NCBI GenBank assembly: GCA_038326725.1
Contig: JBBQKI010000002.1
Location: 1 to 64,000, forward strand
Length of the DNA: 64,000 nucleotides
From: JBBQKI01 sp038326725
GTDB lineage: Bacteria > Bacteroidota > Bacteroidia > Flavobacteriales > Flavobacteriaceae
Reading direction: 5' to 3'
Shown: positions 1 to 7,429 of the stretch, piece after piece
Numbering within the stretch: position 1 is the stretch's first letter
How the letters are laid out: every line of letters starts with the position of its first letter
The notes under the pieces: model-generated
Databases searched by the model: none
The model's input: the letters and a program-made list of their open reading frames with translations, nothing else
Told to the model about the DNA's origin: nothing
Made by a program: the position numbers and the translations under genes

Positions 1-362
1 GAATAACCCAAGGATTGTTTTTCCCTGGAAATACCCAAAGCCGTAACCACCACTTCGTCTAGCTCATTACCGGCTGCCATGGTTACGTTTATCCTGTCCG
101 AAGCACCAACAAGTTGTTCCGCAGTGGTAAAGCCCACATAACTGAACACCAAGGTTTCACCCACGGGGACCGCGATGGTGTAGTTTCCATCAAAATCCGA
201 CTGCGTGCCGGTGGTGGTTCCTTCAATGATAATGTTAACTCCCGGAAGTGGTAAGCCTGAATCATCAGTTACTGTTCCGGAAATCGATTTCTCTTGCGCA
301 AAAGAAAATTGCACAATTAACACTAGTAAAAGCGTTAAGATTCCACTAAACTTTGTTTTCAT
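1..362 (-). CDS. SusC/RagA-family TonB-linked outer membrane receptor, N-terminal part (cut by window edge)
   Basis: Only the first ~120 residues lie in the window; the gene continues beyond position 1. It starts at ATG (360-362) with a signal peptide (MKTKFSGIL, then a leucine/valine run ending in SFAQE). A carboxypeptidase-D-like regulatory domain follows (SGTVTD, LPLPGVNI, DFDGNYTI, FSYVGF), then the linker DEVVVTALGI, which in this family precedes the plug and acts as the TonB-interacting segment. SusC-type receptors import oligosaccharides or peptides in TonB-dependent fashion, usually with a SusD lipoprotein; no SusD partner is visible here. The substrate cannot be inferred. The family call is firm; whether the whole gene is intact cannot be seen. 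Confidence 0.9.
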   Translation of the reverse strand, partial: MKTKFSGILTLLLVLIVQFSFAQEKSISGTVTDDSGLPLPGVNIIIEGTTTGTQSDFDGNYTIAVPVGETLVFSYVGFTTAEQLVGASDRINVTMAAGNELDEVVVTALGISREKQSLGY

Positions 363-734
363 TTTTTTGTTTGTTTGAATTAGCACATCAAAAGTGCCAC
401 TAAATTCTTACAATTACAAGTTTTTACAAAATGGAGAATTCTTCCCAACCCTTGAATTTGTTAATAAAATCAACTTGCCGACTTTGAAATCCAATTATAT
501 TTTGCCCAAACCCTTGATATGGTTATGTTTCCCAATAGTTTCCCAAATGTTTCCAAAAGGTTATGCGGTTGAAAATTATTTTATTTTTTTTTCTTTTTTC
601 ATCGTTAAAGGGCTGAAATTGGCTCTCAACTATTTTTTTATTCTATATCTATAAAATCTAGCCTTTAAAAACCCACCGTTAACATGATTTAAAACTAACA
701 ATTTTGTTTAGATTTAAACAAAATATTCAAGCAG
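363..734. other. 372-bp intergenic gap between divergent genes
   Basis: AT-rich spacer between the SusC-like gene (minus) and the DUF6090 gene (plus). Near the SusC start, read on the minus strand, there is CACTTTTG, one base from the Bacteroidota -7 consensus TAnnTTTG. An open frame at 394-654 has phenylalanine-rich, low-complexity composition and no family resemblance, so I do not call it a gene. Nothing else recognisable. Confidence 0.5.
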
Positions 735-1382
735 TTGAAAAAATCTACCATTAAATATGCCTTGGGCGAGATATTGATAGTATTCATAGGGATTACTCTT
801 GCCTTCAGTATTAACAAATGCTCCGAAAACGGTAAGAACAGAAAACTAAAACAACAATATTTACAAAGTCTCTCCAACGATCTTGAAAATGATAGGCAAC
901 AATTGGAAATAAATATTAAATTGCTGGAAACCAAAAGTGGTGAAATAAAAGAACTGCTACAAAAGATAGATTCGGGAGGCACTAACCAAGAAATAGTAGC
1001 CCTCTTTTTTAAAGTTTCGCCATTAAATAGATTTAACCCAAAAGACGTTACCTATCAAACTTTGATCAATTCCGCAGATATGAACCTTTTTGAGGATTTT
1101 CAGTTAAGGGTGGCCATTGAGGAACATTATTCGAATACCTACGCAAACCTGAAAACCGATTATTCCCGAGTGGAACACATCCATAAAACCTATTTAGCCG
1201 ACCTGTACATCCATGGTTTGGATTATTCCAAGCTTCCCGGTAACGAATTTCCCTTTAAGGATAAAAACACTTTGGTCAATATTCTGCAAAGCATGAACGG
1301 TGCCATTGGCATTAACATCCTGTCCTCTAAAATGGGGATGGAAAGTTGTAACGGTTTGATTGCGAAGATTCAAAAACATTGA
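735..1382 (+). CDS. DUF6090-like membrane-anchored protein
   Basis: 215 residues. The N-terminal membrane segment (GEILIVFIGITLAFSIN) follows the pattern of DUF6090 proteins, where a GE-(I/V)-x-L-(I/V)-x-IGI-x-(I/L)-A-x-x-IN motif precedes a charged helical region. Here a lysine/glutamate-rich, probably coiled-coil stretch follows (residues ~35-80), then a mostly helical C-terminal half. Function unknown in the family; the topology suggests a single-pass inner-membrane protein with a large soluble part. The likely start is TTG at 735, because no ATG lies at the right place before the membrane segment. It stands alone, converging on the DUF6503 gene. Confident that it is a gene, moderate on the family. 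Confidence 0.75.
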   Translation: MKKSTIKYALGEILIVFIGITLAFSINKCSENGKNRKLKQQYLQSLSNDLENDRQQLEINIKLLETKSGEIKELLQKIDSGGTNQEIVALFFKVSPLNRFNPKDVTYQTLINSADMNLFEDFQLRVAIEEHYSNTYANLKTDYSRVEHIHKTYLADLYIHGLDYSKLPGNEFPFKDKNTLVNILQSMNGAIGINILSSKMGMESCNGLIAKIQKH

Positions 1383-1449
1383 GCCGTTAAAAAAATCCTC
1401 CTTATTTTTTTAAGGCTATCAATCAGTGCTAAAAAATATTGAAATCTTG

Positions 1450-2211
1450 CTATTCGGTAAGTTCAACCAAAACAGCTTCCGTTTTTATTTCAGAAATCAA
1501 TTCCATTTCGCCTTTCATGTACAATGAATCTAATTGCTCCAGCTTTACAAGTGGTCCCGTTGGTTTATGGTTTTCATAATCCACAAAACGAATGCCCCCA
1601 ACAATTCTTGGGTTAATGGCTTTCCGAAACCTGATGCCACCGTCTTCTGTAAAAAACCGATATGCCAAATAATCTACTGTGAAGTTTTCTTTGTGTACCC
1701 AATATAAAAATTCATCTTCAAAATCGGTCCCGCCACCTTCCTCTCTGAAAGTAACTTTAACCTCATAATAAGGTTCTCCGGCAATTTCGTCCTCGCCCAC
1801 CAATTCTTTAACCGCGGCATCGGAATTCAGCACGTACGGCAATTGCACAAAATAATGAACGGAGTTTACCGAGTTGCTGAATTTTGTGGCCATCGAATCG
1901 TGTAGTTTTTCGGGGATATTATTTATAAACCTTTTAAAACCCGAATTGTCCAAAATATCGTGAATGCTATTTCCCAAAGAATCTTTAGTGAATCGCTCCA
2001 AACTGAACAATTCCCTATTGCGCTCACTTCTATATTTTATGCCCCGAAAATCAAATTCGATTACGGCATTTTCGTATTTCTTGCCGCCGGAGACTTCTAT
2101 GCTTTTGGAAATTATTTTTTCACCATTCAATTTTTCTTTTGAATGTTCACAGGAAAAAAGAAATGCTCCGCCAATGATCGCGAAAATTAAAATAATGCTG
2201 TTGTATTTCAT
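1450..2211 (-). CDS. DUF6503-like lipoprotein
   Basis: 253 residues from ATG at 2209-2211. The frame extends upstream, but the first residues would be encoded by a repeat element (2227-2303), so the later ATG is preferred; it gives a clean lipoprotein signal with lipobox FLFSC. The mature part resembles DUF6503 (SKSIEVSGG near the start, EFDFRGIKY, then FFTEDGGIRFR and GGIRFVDY toward the end), a Bacteroidota family related to outer-membrane lipoprotein-sorting-like folds. Function unknown; expected in the periplasm or at the outer membrane. It is the last gene of the minus-strand group 5833-1450, but a palindromic repeat separates it from the NHL gene, so co-transcription is uncertain. Confidence 0.75.
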   Translation of the reverse strand: MKYNSIILIFAIIGGAFLFSCEHSKEKLNGEKIISKSIEVSGGKKYENAVIEFDFRGIKYRSERNRELFSLERFTKDSLGNSIHDILDNSGFKRFINNIPEKLHDSMATKFSNSVNSVHYFVQLPYVLNSDAAVKELVGEDEIAGEPYYEVKVTFREEGGGTDFEDEFLYWVHKENFTVDYLAYRFFTEDGGIRFRKAINPRIVGGIRFVDYENHKPTGPLVKLEQLDSLYMKGEMELISEIKTEAVLVELTE

Positions 2212-2226
2212 TTTATAAAGCTTCCC

Positions 2227-2303
2227 GATGTCCGTTCGAGCGCAGTCGAGAACTTCATGTTCCAAAATTGCGAATAGGATTCGACTGCGCTCAAAGTGAC
2301 ATC
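2227..2303. repeat. Flavobacterial palindromic intergenic repeat (GAGCGCAGTCGA family), copy 1
   Basis: Two arms in inverted orientation: GATGTCCGTTCGAGCGCAGT... at 2227-2253 and ...TCGACTGCGCTCAAAGTGAC at 2279-2303. The core GAGCGCAGTCGA and the outer GATGTC/GACATC ends pair, so the transcript could form a long hairpin. The same core recurs, again as an inverted pair, at 62656-62733. Elements with this core are abundant between genes in Flavobacteriaceae and behave like REP/MITE-type sequences. It lies between two codirectional genes and extends into the possible 5' extension of the DUF6503 frame. Confidence 0.8.
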
Positions 2304-2311
2304 ACTTAATT

Positions 2312-3127
2312 TTATTTCAAAACATATTTGTTCACTGTCCCGCTCCGGTAATTGATGATATGCAAAATCCCATCGTGGACAATCGCATCAGTGGGTTTAT
2401 CAATTCCTTCGGTAAGTTCTTGTTTTAAATTGCCTACCAAATCAAAAACCAAAACCCGGTTGTTCTCAAAATCCGAAACAAAAAGTTCATTTTCCGAAAG
2501 AAATAATCCCGTGGCGGCATTCATTTTTTGTTCCGTGCCGATGGTTTTTAAAAATGTTCCTTTTTTGTCAAACACTTGAACGCGGTTGTTATAGGCATCT
2601 GCCACCCAAATGTTTTCTTCGGTAATTTGCACATCAGTGGGATAATAAAATTCGCCATCTGCTTTTCCTTCTTTTCCGAAAGTTATCCATTCATTTCCGT
2701 TGTTGGAATATAAAATCCGGTTGTTGTAAAAATCGGCTATAGCATATTCTTTTTCAAAAACAGAAACCGCTGCCGGGGCATCCAAGGAATCGTTCAATTT
2801 AAGAAATGAGCGTTCATTATTTGTAAAAATTGCAATTGAATCTTTCCCGTATTCCGGTACAAAAATCGTAGTTTTTGAAGCTGAAATATGCATTGGTCTT
2901 TCCATGGAATCGATGGTTTTTAGCACTTTTCCGGTTTCGTCAATTTGAACCAAGCGGTTGTGGTCACCATCCGAAAGCCAAAGTTCATCTTCCAAAAAGG
3001 CAATCCCGATTGGGTTTACGCCATCTACCGTAATGGTCTCGGAAAATTGCCAAGTTTTTTGTGTTTCTTCCTGTTTGCAACTTAAAAGGACTATTAGTGA
3101 AAAAAAGGTAATCAGTATATTTTTCAT
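2312..3127 (-). CDS. NHL-repeat beta-propeller lipoprotein
   Basis: 271 residues with a lipoprotein signal (lipobox VLLSC, about residues 13-17). The mature part is a set of NHL-type blades: NPIGIAFLEDELWLSDGDHNRLVQID, then YAIADFYNNRIL, IWVADAYNNRVQVFD and LFVSDFENNRVLVFD (each quoted in part), spaced ~45 residues apart as expected for a six-bladed propeller. NHL propellers bind proteins or ligands; no catalytic residue can be assigned. It is likely anchored in the envelope. It follows the HMA-protein gene on the same strand with a palindromic repeat in the 59-bp gap, so linkage to the metal module is possible but not shown. Confidence 0.8.
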   Translation of the reverse strand: MKNILITFFSLIVLLSCKQEETQKTWQFSETITVDGVNPIGIAFLEDELWLSDGDHNRLVQIDETGKVLKTIDSMERPMHISASKTTIFVPEYGKDSIAIFTNNERSFLKLNDSLDAPAAVSVFEKEYAIADFYNNRILYSNNGNEWITFGKEGKADGEFYYPTDVQITEENIWVADAYNNRVQVFDKKGTFLKTIGTEQKMNAATGLFLSENELFVSDFENNRVLVFDLVGNLKQELTEGIDKPTDAIVHDGILHIINYRSGTVNKYVLK

Positions 3128-3140
3128 TTTTTTTAAATGT

Positions 3141-3172
3141 AAACCTGCAAAGTTTTAAAACCTTGCAGGTTT
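3141..3172. repeat. Palindromic repeat, AAACCTGCAA...TTGCAGGTTT with TTTTAAAA centre
   Basis: Near-perfect inverted repeat: AAACCTGCAA (3141-3150), spacer AGTTTTAAAACC, TTGCAGGTTT (3163-3172). It lies between the NHL and HMA genes. The same architecture (arms of CCT...AGG around a TTTTAAAA centre) occurs at 53782-53812. This class of short palindrome is common between flavobacterial genes and may end transcription or act as a mobile REP-like sequence; there is no T-run on the minus-strand side, so a pure terminator role is weakly supported. Confidence 0.65.
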
Positions 3173-3186
3173 GGTTAAATTAAAAT

Positions 3187-3834
3187 TTATAAGCGTTCGT
3201 AATGGCAGCAACCGGGCAAACCATCATAGGTAGAAGCTGGGGCTTTATGGTTTTTGGTATCGTGCCCAGCTTTTGCAACTGCTTTTTGAACAGCATCAAC
3301 GGAGGTTTCTTTTCCATTAAAATTTATTTTAAGCTGTTTTGAATCTTGATTCCAACTTGCGGTTGAAACACCGTTTACCGAGGTTGCGGCTTTCACAATG
3401 CGCGCTTCGCACATAGAACAATTCCCTGCCACAAAAAAGGATTCGCTACTCGTTTGTGCATTTTCTTTTATGCCATTTTCTTTTGAAATTGAACTTGCGT
3501 TTGCCCCGGAACCGGAATTTTCAATTGTGCCATCGGTTCTGATAATTTTTGTGGAAATGGGCGTATATCCTGCTTTTTCAACCTGTGTTGCTACAGTGGC
3601 CAAAGCAAGTTTTTTCTCTGAAGGATACGCAAAAGTGAAAATACCGGTCTCAATTTCGATTTTCACATCTTCGATACCCTTTAATTCCTTGAATTTTTTC
3701 TCAAGGCCATATGCACAGAAAGGGCAGCCGAGGCCATCCACCTTCACCTCAAAATTATCCATTTTGCCCTGGGCAGTAGCCCCGAACATTGTTGCCATTA
3801 AAATTACGAATGTTATTATTATTGATTTTTTCAT
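3187..3834 (-). CDS. Periplasmic protein with two heavy-metal-associated (HMA) domains
   Basis: 215 residues: signal peptide (to ~residue 22, TAQG), HMA domain 1 with metal-binding CPFC (C37, C40), a linker rich in Ser/Asn (~105-130), and HMA domain 2 with CSMC (C139, C142) followed by the helix EARIVKAA. The C-terminus carries a further Cys pair in GCCHYER (C209-C210), a tail shared by flavobacterial secreted HMA proteins. Such domains bind Cu(I) or other soft metals and pass them to partners. Neighbours on the same strand (outer-membrane barrel, HYC_CC_PP, DUF3347) fit a periplasmic copper/heavy-metal handling operon. No ATPase domain is present, so it is a carrier rather than a pump. Confidence 0.85.
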   Translation of the reverse strand: MKKSIIITFVILMATMFGATAQGKMDNFEVKVDGLGCPFCAYGLEKKFKELKGIEDVKIEIETGIFTFAYPSEKKLALATVATQVEKAGYTPISTKIIRTDGTIENSGSGANASSISKENGIKENAQTSSESFFVAGNCSMCEARIVKAATSVNGVSTASWNQDSKQLKINFNGKETSVDAVQKAVAKAGHDTKNHKAPASTYDGLPGCCHYERL

Positions 3835-3890
3835 GATATTTATTATTTATTGTTCTTTTTTAATTATTAATACTAATTATTCACTACTCA

Positions 3891-4769
3891 CTAAAAAACA
3901 TATCGCCCTCCAAAAAAGAAACTGTGTTTGTGTTTTTCTTCTTCCGGCATATCCTGAATCAAGGGCAATTGAACCGCGGCCTCAACAATGAATTTTCCTT
4001 TTGCATATTGCAAACCCTGCGAATACAAAAGTTGATAATCGCCATGTTCCAACATCCAATATCCATTATATTCAAAGAAAAGGTTTAACTGTTTTACGGG
4101 ATAAACCGGGGTTAGCAATGGTAGTCCGAAACCTAGTTTATGAACCACTTCATCGTGTTCATAATTGGGAACCCAGTTATATCCAATTTCATTGGAAACC
4201 CCAAATTTCAACGATTCGTAGGCCGTTACAAACCCGAAATATCCATGATAATTGCCGGTACTCATCCGGGGCAGGGCCAATCTTTCCCCTGTGGGTAGGG
4301 TTTGAACGGTCTTTGCCGCAATCCGAAAAGTTTTTCCCATCCCGTCCTTTCGGTACAATTGATATTTCCCCACAATGCTGATATCTCCCAAAGTGCTTCC
4401 GTTGGTGAAATTTTTTCCCCCATCATTTTCGCCCGGAAAAGGTACCCGCCCCAAATCAATCCCATCGGGAGTCACAGTGTGATCATGTTCGCCATCGTCA
4501 TAAATGATTACTCCATCAATGAAATTATAATTTACATAAGGAATATTCACAGCAATCAACGAATTGGAAGTGGGCAAATATTGAATTGTAATCGGCACCG
4601 AAAGGAACGTCCCACTATTGGTGGTTCGAAGTTCGGAAAGCGATTGGGCCACAAAGGTTTTGCCCCCCAACATTATGGGAGCATCCACCGTCATTGGTGG
4701 GCCTTGTGCAAACAGAATCTGTACTGTTGATAAAACTGCAAGGGTTAAAAACCACAAGTTGATATTCAT
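3891..4769 (-). CDS. Putative outer-membrane beta-barrel (metal-resistance associated)
   Basis: 292 residues with a signal peptide ending at about LFAQG. The rest alternates hydrophobic and polar residues as in outer-membrane strands and ends in the terminal phenylalanine of FFFGGRYVF, the usual barrel signature. It resembles transporter/MetA-type barrels (FxVxAYESLKFGVSNEIGY region), but the exact family is unsure. Histidine-rich segments (GEHDHTV, EEEKHKHSF) could bind metal. It lies between the HMA-protein gene and the HYC_CC_PP gene in the same orientation, suggesting it carries the export or uptake step of the metal module across the outer membrane. Confidence 0.65.
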   Translation of the reverse strand: MNINLWFLTLAVLSTVQILFAQGPPMTVDAPIMLGGKTFVAQSLSELRTTNSGTFLSVPITIQYLPTSNSLIAVNIPYVNYNFIDGVIIYDDGEHDHTVTPDGIDLGRVPFPGENDGGKNFTNGSTLGDISIVGKYQLYRKDGMGKTFRIAAKTVQTLPTGERLALPRMSTGNYHGYFGFVTAYESLKFGVSNEIGYNWVPNYEHDEVVHKLGFGLPLLTPVYPVKQLNLFFEYNGYWMLEHGDYQLLYSQGLQYAKGKFIVEAAVQLPLIQDMPEEEKHKHSFFFGGRYVF

Positions 4770-4854
4770 AATTGATTTGAATTTTATAAAATGAATTTGC
4801 CTTATTTGAAAATTAAAGGAATATACATAATATCCCCGCTTTTGCGGGAATTTT

Positions 4855-5268
4855 TCAAATCAAGAAAACCTGATAAAGCACAAGAATGTCTTTATCTAGT
4901 GGTGGTGGATTGTAATCTTTGTAAAGATTGGGTTTTGAAGAATTATATTCAAATTGCTGAAACACAAAAATTTGAACAAAAGCGGCAGCCCACGTTTTTT
5001 GAAATTCAATATTAAAAGCGGCCTTGGCAAAATTATCGTCGGTTTCAATTTGGGTAAATTGGTTTTCGCAACAATGGGCTTCCATATCAAGGGAGGCTTC
5101 ATCTGCACAGCCGGGCAGTTCCATTTTCATTCCGCAGGAAAGGTGTTTTTCGCCAACGGTAATTTTTGAAAGCATTTCCATCCCACCACAAAAATGTTGG
5201 GCATACGCCATTCCGCTACTGCTGAGGACCAATAGGAGGGAAAGTACGATGGAAATGGTTTTTTTCAT
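4855..5268 (-). CDS. HYC_CC_PP family protein
   Basis: 137 residues with a signal peptide (MKKTISIVLSLLLVLSSSGMAYAQ). The family is named for three short motifs, and all three are visible here as variants: HFC right after the signal, CC in the middle (AHCCENQF), and the proline motif near the end (YNPPPLDKD). Cysteines at CGGM, CGMK and GCAD add to a metal-binding look. Function is not established; these proteins occur beside copper/heavy-metal genes in Bacteroidota, as here. The start is 19 bp from the DUF3347 gene end, so the two are probably co-transcribed. Confidence 0.8.
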   Translation of the reverse strand: MKKTISIVLSLLLVLSSSGMAYAQHFCGGMEMLSKITVGEKHLSCGMKMELPGCADEASLDMEAHCCENQFTQIETDDNFAKAAFNIEFQKTWAAAFVQIFVFQQFEYNSSKPNLYKDYNPPPLDKDILVLYQVFLI

Positions 5269-5287
5269 TTAATTCAAAGGTAACGCT

Positions 5288-5833
5288 TTATTTGATTTCT
5301 TTATCCACCCTTCCGCATTTCAGCATTCTATCACCAAAATAAGGGTTCATTATTTGTTTGCTTTCACTCAGCCAATAGCCACCGGTATTATTAAAAGCCA
5401 TTGGACAATATTGTTTATAAATGGTGCCGGACTCTAAAGCGCCTGTCATTTGCATCTCTACATAATGTGTAACTTCCACAAAAGCAATGCGCTGTGTCTC
5501 GATTTCTTTGGAATCAATTAGGGTTTGTAAGGCATTTTTTGTAGTTTCATTTATAGTTGAAATATCGATAAGTTTCAAAATCTCTTTAGAGGATTTTGAT
5601 GCTTTTTCAGCATCGGCATTTACCAAGGCGGTTTTAAGTTCTATATATCTTTGAAAAACAACTGCAGTATTTTCATCTTTAAATTTTGCATCACTGGTTT
5701 CAACTAAATATTCTTTCTTTTCGGAAACGGTTTCAACTGTCGTTATTTCCGGTTCGGCCTGCTTGCCGTTTTCTTTACAGGAAAAAAAAGCAGAGGAAAT
5801 TATTATTGAATAAATAAGACAAGAAATTTTCAT
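5288..5833 (-). CDS. DUF3347 lipoprotein (CusB-linked domain)
   Basis: 181 residues, lipoprotein signal with lipobox AFFSC (Cys19). The body matches DUF3347: a helical region (FQRYIELKTALVNADAEKA, quoted in part) and the typical C-terminal stretch with QYCPMAF, GGYWLS and YFGDRMLKCG. The domain is often fused to, or encoded beside, CusB-type periplasmic adaptors of copper efflux pumps, where the Cys/Met motifs are thought to bind metal. First gene of the five-gene metal-module group running down to 3187 or 2312. Free-standing here, so probably a soluble or membrane-anchored copper-binding protein. Confidence 0.8.
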   Translation of the reverse strand: MKISCLIYSIIISSAFFSCKENGKQAEPEITTVETVSEKKEYLVETSDAKFKDENTAVVFQRYIELKTALVNADAEKASKSSKEILKLIDISTINETTKNALQTLIDSKEIETQRIAFVEVTHYVEMQMTGALESGTIYKQYCPMAFNNTGGYWLSESKQIMNPYFGDRMLKCGRVDKEIK

Positions 5834-5866
5834 GATTTCAATTTAGAGCAACAAATATACCAAAAT

Positions 5867-6298
5867 TCAGTGAACCGTTTTTCTATGAAAATAAAAAGCG
5901 GGCAATAAAAGTAGCAGTAACAACGGTTGAATCAAAAACCGACGGACATAGAAAAGAAGCATGTGGTTTCCAGTTTCAGAAGAAAAAAGCAGGATGTAAA
6001 AAACGATGAAAAGTAAAATAAATAATAAAATATAAAGCAAGGCCGAAAGTTTAATAATGCTGTTATCCTTAAAAATAACCCACAGAATTGCTAATGATAT
6101 CAATGAATTGCACCAAAACCGAACTGCCGTATTAAACAAAATTTTCCAAGTTTCAAATTCCGGCAACGGCTCATTGGCATACCCCGATTTGAAAAAGGAA
6201 AGCAAGGGGTCATAAAACAAAGTTTCTTCGAAAAAGCGGATTAAAACCAAAAGCCCGACCAAAAAAATCAAAATCGCTATTTTGGATATTTTACCCAT
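5867..6298 (-). CDS. Exosortase F system-associated membrane protein
   Basis: 143 residues with about four membrane segments (residues ~7-25, 52-72, 83-105, 115-135), overlapping the xrtF stop by 8 bp. Small membrane proteins of this size and position always accompany xrtF in Flavobacteriia; their role in the exosortase system is unknown, perhaps stabilising the enzyme or presenting its substrate. Recognised mainly from size, topology and linkage, with supporting motifs FYDPLLxFFK and RFLIQPLLLLLLLPAF. Confidence 0.8.
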   Translation of the reverse strand: MGKISKIAILIFLVGLLVLIRFFEETLFYDPLLSFFKSGYANEPLPEFETWKILFNTAVRFWCNSLISLAILWVIFKDNSIIKLSALLYILLFILLFIVFYILLFSSETGNHMLLFYVRRFLIQPLLLLLLLPAFYFHRKTVH

Positions 6299-6863
6299 TT
6301 TGCCCAGGTTTGTTCAACATGCGCACCCAAAGCATCCACAGTAAAAAAACCATGCCGTAAATTATTCCCGGGAAAACCACGCCGTGCAATATATGTTCGT
6401 GCTGCGGATAGTTATATAAGCAGATGGACAGTATAGCAATTCGTAAAATATTGACAGCATAAATCAAAACCATGCCCGCTAATAAAAATAACAACGTTTT
6501 TTTTAATTTCTCCGAAAAAGTAATAACAAACGAAATAAATAAAATTATGATGCTAAGTGCATTACAACCTTCAACAATACGTGCTAAAGGGCTATCATTA
6601 ATGATGAGGTCCATGGATGGGATATCGGTTGCGGGGATAATTTCGGCCTTATATCCTAAACTCGAAATGACTGCACTGCTTTGCTTTGCCACCAAATGGG
6701 TAACGAAATCAGGATAATAAGTCCCACCTTCGGAAACTTTCAAATAGCCCGAATAAAGCAAACTTAAAAAGATATAAGTTCCCAAAAACAAAGCGATAAA
6801 TCGGAGGACGGAGCGGTATTTTAATAATAATGCTTTCAAATAAAAAAATAATTCTTTTAACAA
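6291..6863 (-). CDS. xrtF: Exosortase family protein XrtF
   Basis: 190 residues, multi-pass inner-membrane cysteine protease-like enzyme predicted to cleave and anchor proteins bearing a C-terminal sorting signal. The catalytic set of exosortases is present: Cys100 in VEGCNAL, Arg141 in NILRIAIL and His160 in HILHGVV, each at the start of a membrane segment. At ~190 residues it is the short form typical of XrtF. No candidate substrate with a PEP-CTERM-like tail is seen in the window. The start ATG is at 6861-6863; the gene is divergent from the GAF gene, whose promoter lies just upstream. Confidence 0.9.
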   Translation of the reverse strand: MLKELFFYLKALLLKYRSVLRFIALFLGTYIFLSLLYSGYLKVSEGGTYYPDFVTHLVAKQSSAVISSLGYKAEIIPATDIPSMDLIINDSPLARIVEGCNALSIIILFISFVITFSEKLKKTLLFLLAGMVLIYAVNILRIAILSICLYNYPQHEHILHGVVFPGIIYGMVFLLWMLWVRMLNKPGQNG

Positions 6864-6880
6864 AAATACAGTATTGTATC

Positions 6881-6912
6881 TTGGGGCATTACAAGGTTTT
6901 AAAATACTTTTG
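6881..6912 (+). promoter_or_regulatory. Promoter of the GAF gene
   Basis: TTG (6881-6883), 21-bp spacer, TACTTTTG (6905-6912): a full match to the Bacteroidota sigma-A consensus TTG-N17-23-TAnnTTTG. The ATG at 6929 is 16 bp downstream, so the leader is very short. This supports the 6929 start over an upstream in-frame start that would lie before the promoter. Confidence 0.75.
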
Positions 6913-6928
6913 CTATAAATTATACACT

Positions 6929-7387
6929 ATGCCATTTGCTGGACTTCGCCCAAAAATTAAAACAATTCTTGCCAACGAAAATGAAACCGTGGAGCAGCGG
7001 CTTACCGAGGTTTGCGAACTACTTCAATCTTCCGTGGGGTATTACGATTGGGTGGGGTTTTATTTTGCCAACGATGCCGAAAAAACGCTTTACTTAAAAG
7101 CCTTTGCGGGCGAACCGACCGATCACACTGTAATTCCTTTCGGAAAAGGAATTTGCGGACAAGTTGCCGTTTCCAATCAAAATTTTGTGGTTCCGGACGT
7201 AAAAGCACAAAATAATTATATCGCTTGCAGCCGATTTGTGAAAGCAGAGATTGTGATTCCTTTATTTAAAAACGATAAAAACATTGGCCAGATTGACATT
7301 GATTCCCACATCGAAGACCCTTTTACACACGAGGATGAACGATTTTTGGAATGGGTGAATGGAGAGGTAGCGGAAATATTACAATAA
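6929..7387 (+). CDS. GAF domain protein, free-methionine-(R)-sulfoxide-reductase-like
   Basis: 152 residues forming one GAF domain. It follows the fRMsr pattern (YDWVGFYF, IPFGKGICG, PDV, IAC, EIVIPL, IGQIDIDS). fRMsr enzymes reduce free methionine-R-sulfoxide using three cysteines; here Cys76 (in KGICG) and Cys100 (in YIAC) align with two of them, but the usual aspartate after IAC is Ser and the intermediate cysteine is missing, so activity is uncertain and a small-molecule-binding role is possible. In Flavobacteriia this gene is often next to xrtF, as here (divergent). Start fixed by the promoter at 6881-6912. Confidence 0.8.
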   Translation: MPFAGLRPKIKTILANENETVEQRLTEVCELLQSSVGYYDWVGFYFANDAEKTLYLKAFAGEPTDHTVIPFGKGICGQVAVSNQNFVVPDVKAQNNYIACSRFVKAEIVIPLFKNDKNIGQIDIDSHIEDPFTHEDERFLEWVNGEVAEILQ

Positions 7388-7429
7388 AAAAATGCTACTA
7401 CCAACTGCCACTGAATACTGATCACTAAT

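Noticed and set aside
394..654. Open frame of 86 codons between the SusC-like and DUF6090 genes.
   Set aside because: Phenylalanine/leucine-rich low-complexity product of AT-rich spacer, no recognised motif and no promoter.
1194..1379. Minus-strand frames inside the DUF6090 gene, and similar overlapping frames in many genes such as purH, mreB, nqrF and pruA.
   Set aside because: They lie opposite clearly recognisable conserved proteins and have antisense-type composition.
4833..4855. CCCGC-TTTT-GCGGG hairpin followed by Ts near the end of the HYC_CC_PP gene.
   Set aside because: The T run is on the wrong side for the minus-strand genes; most likely a minor palindrome.
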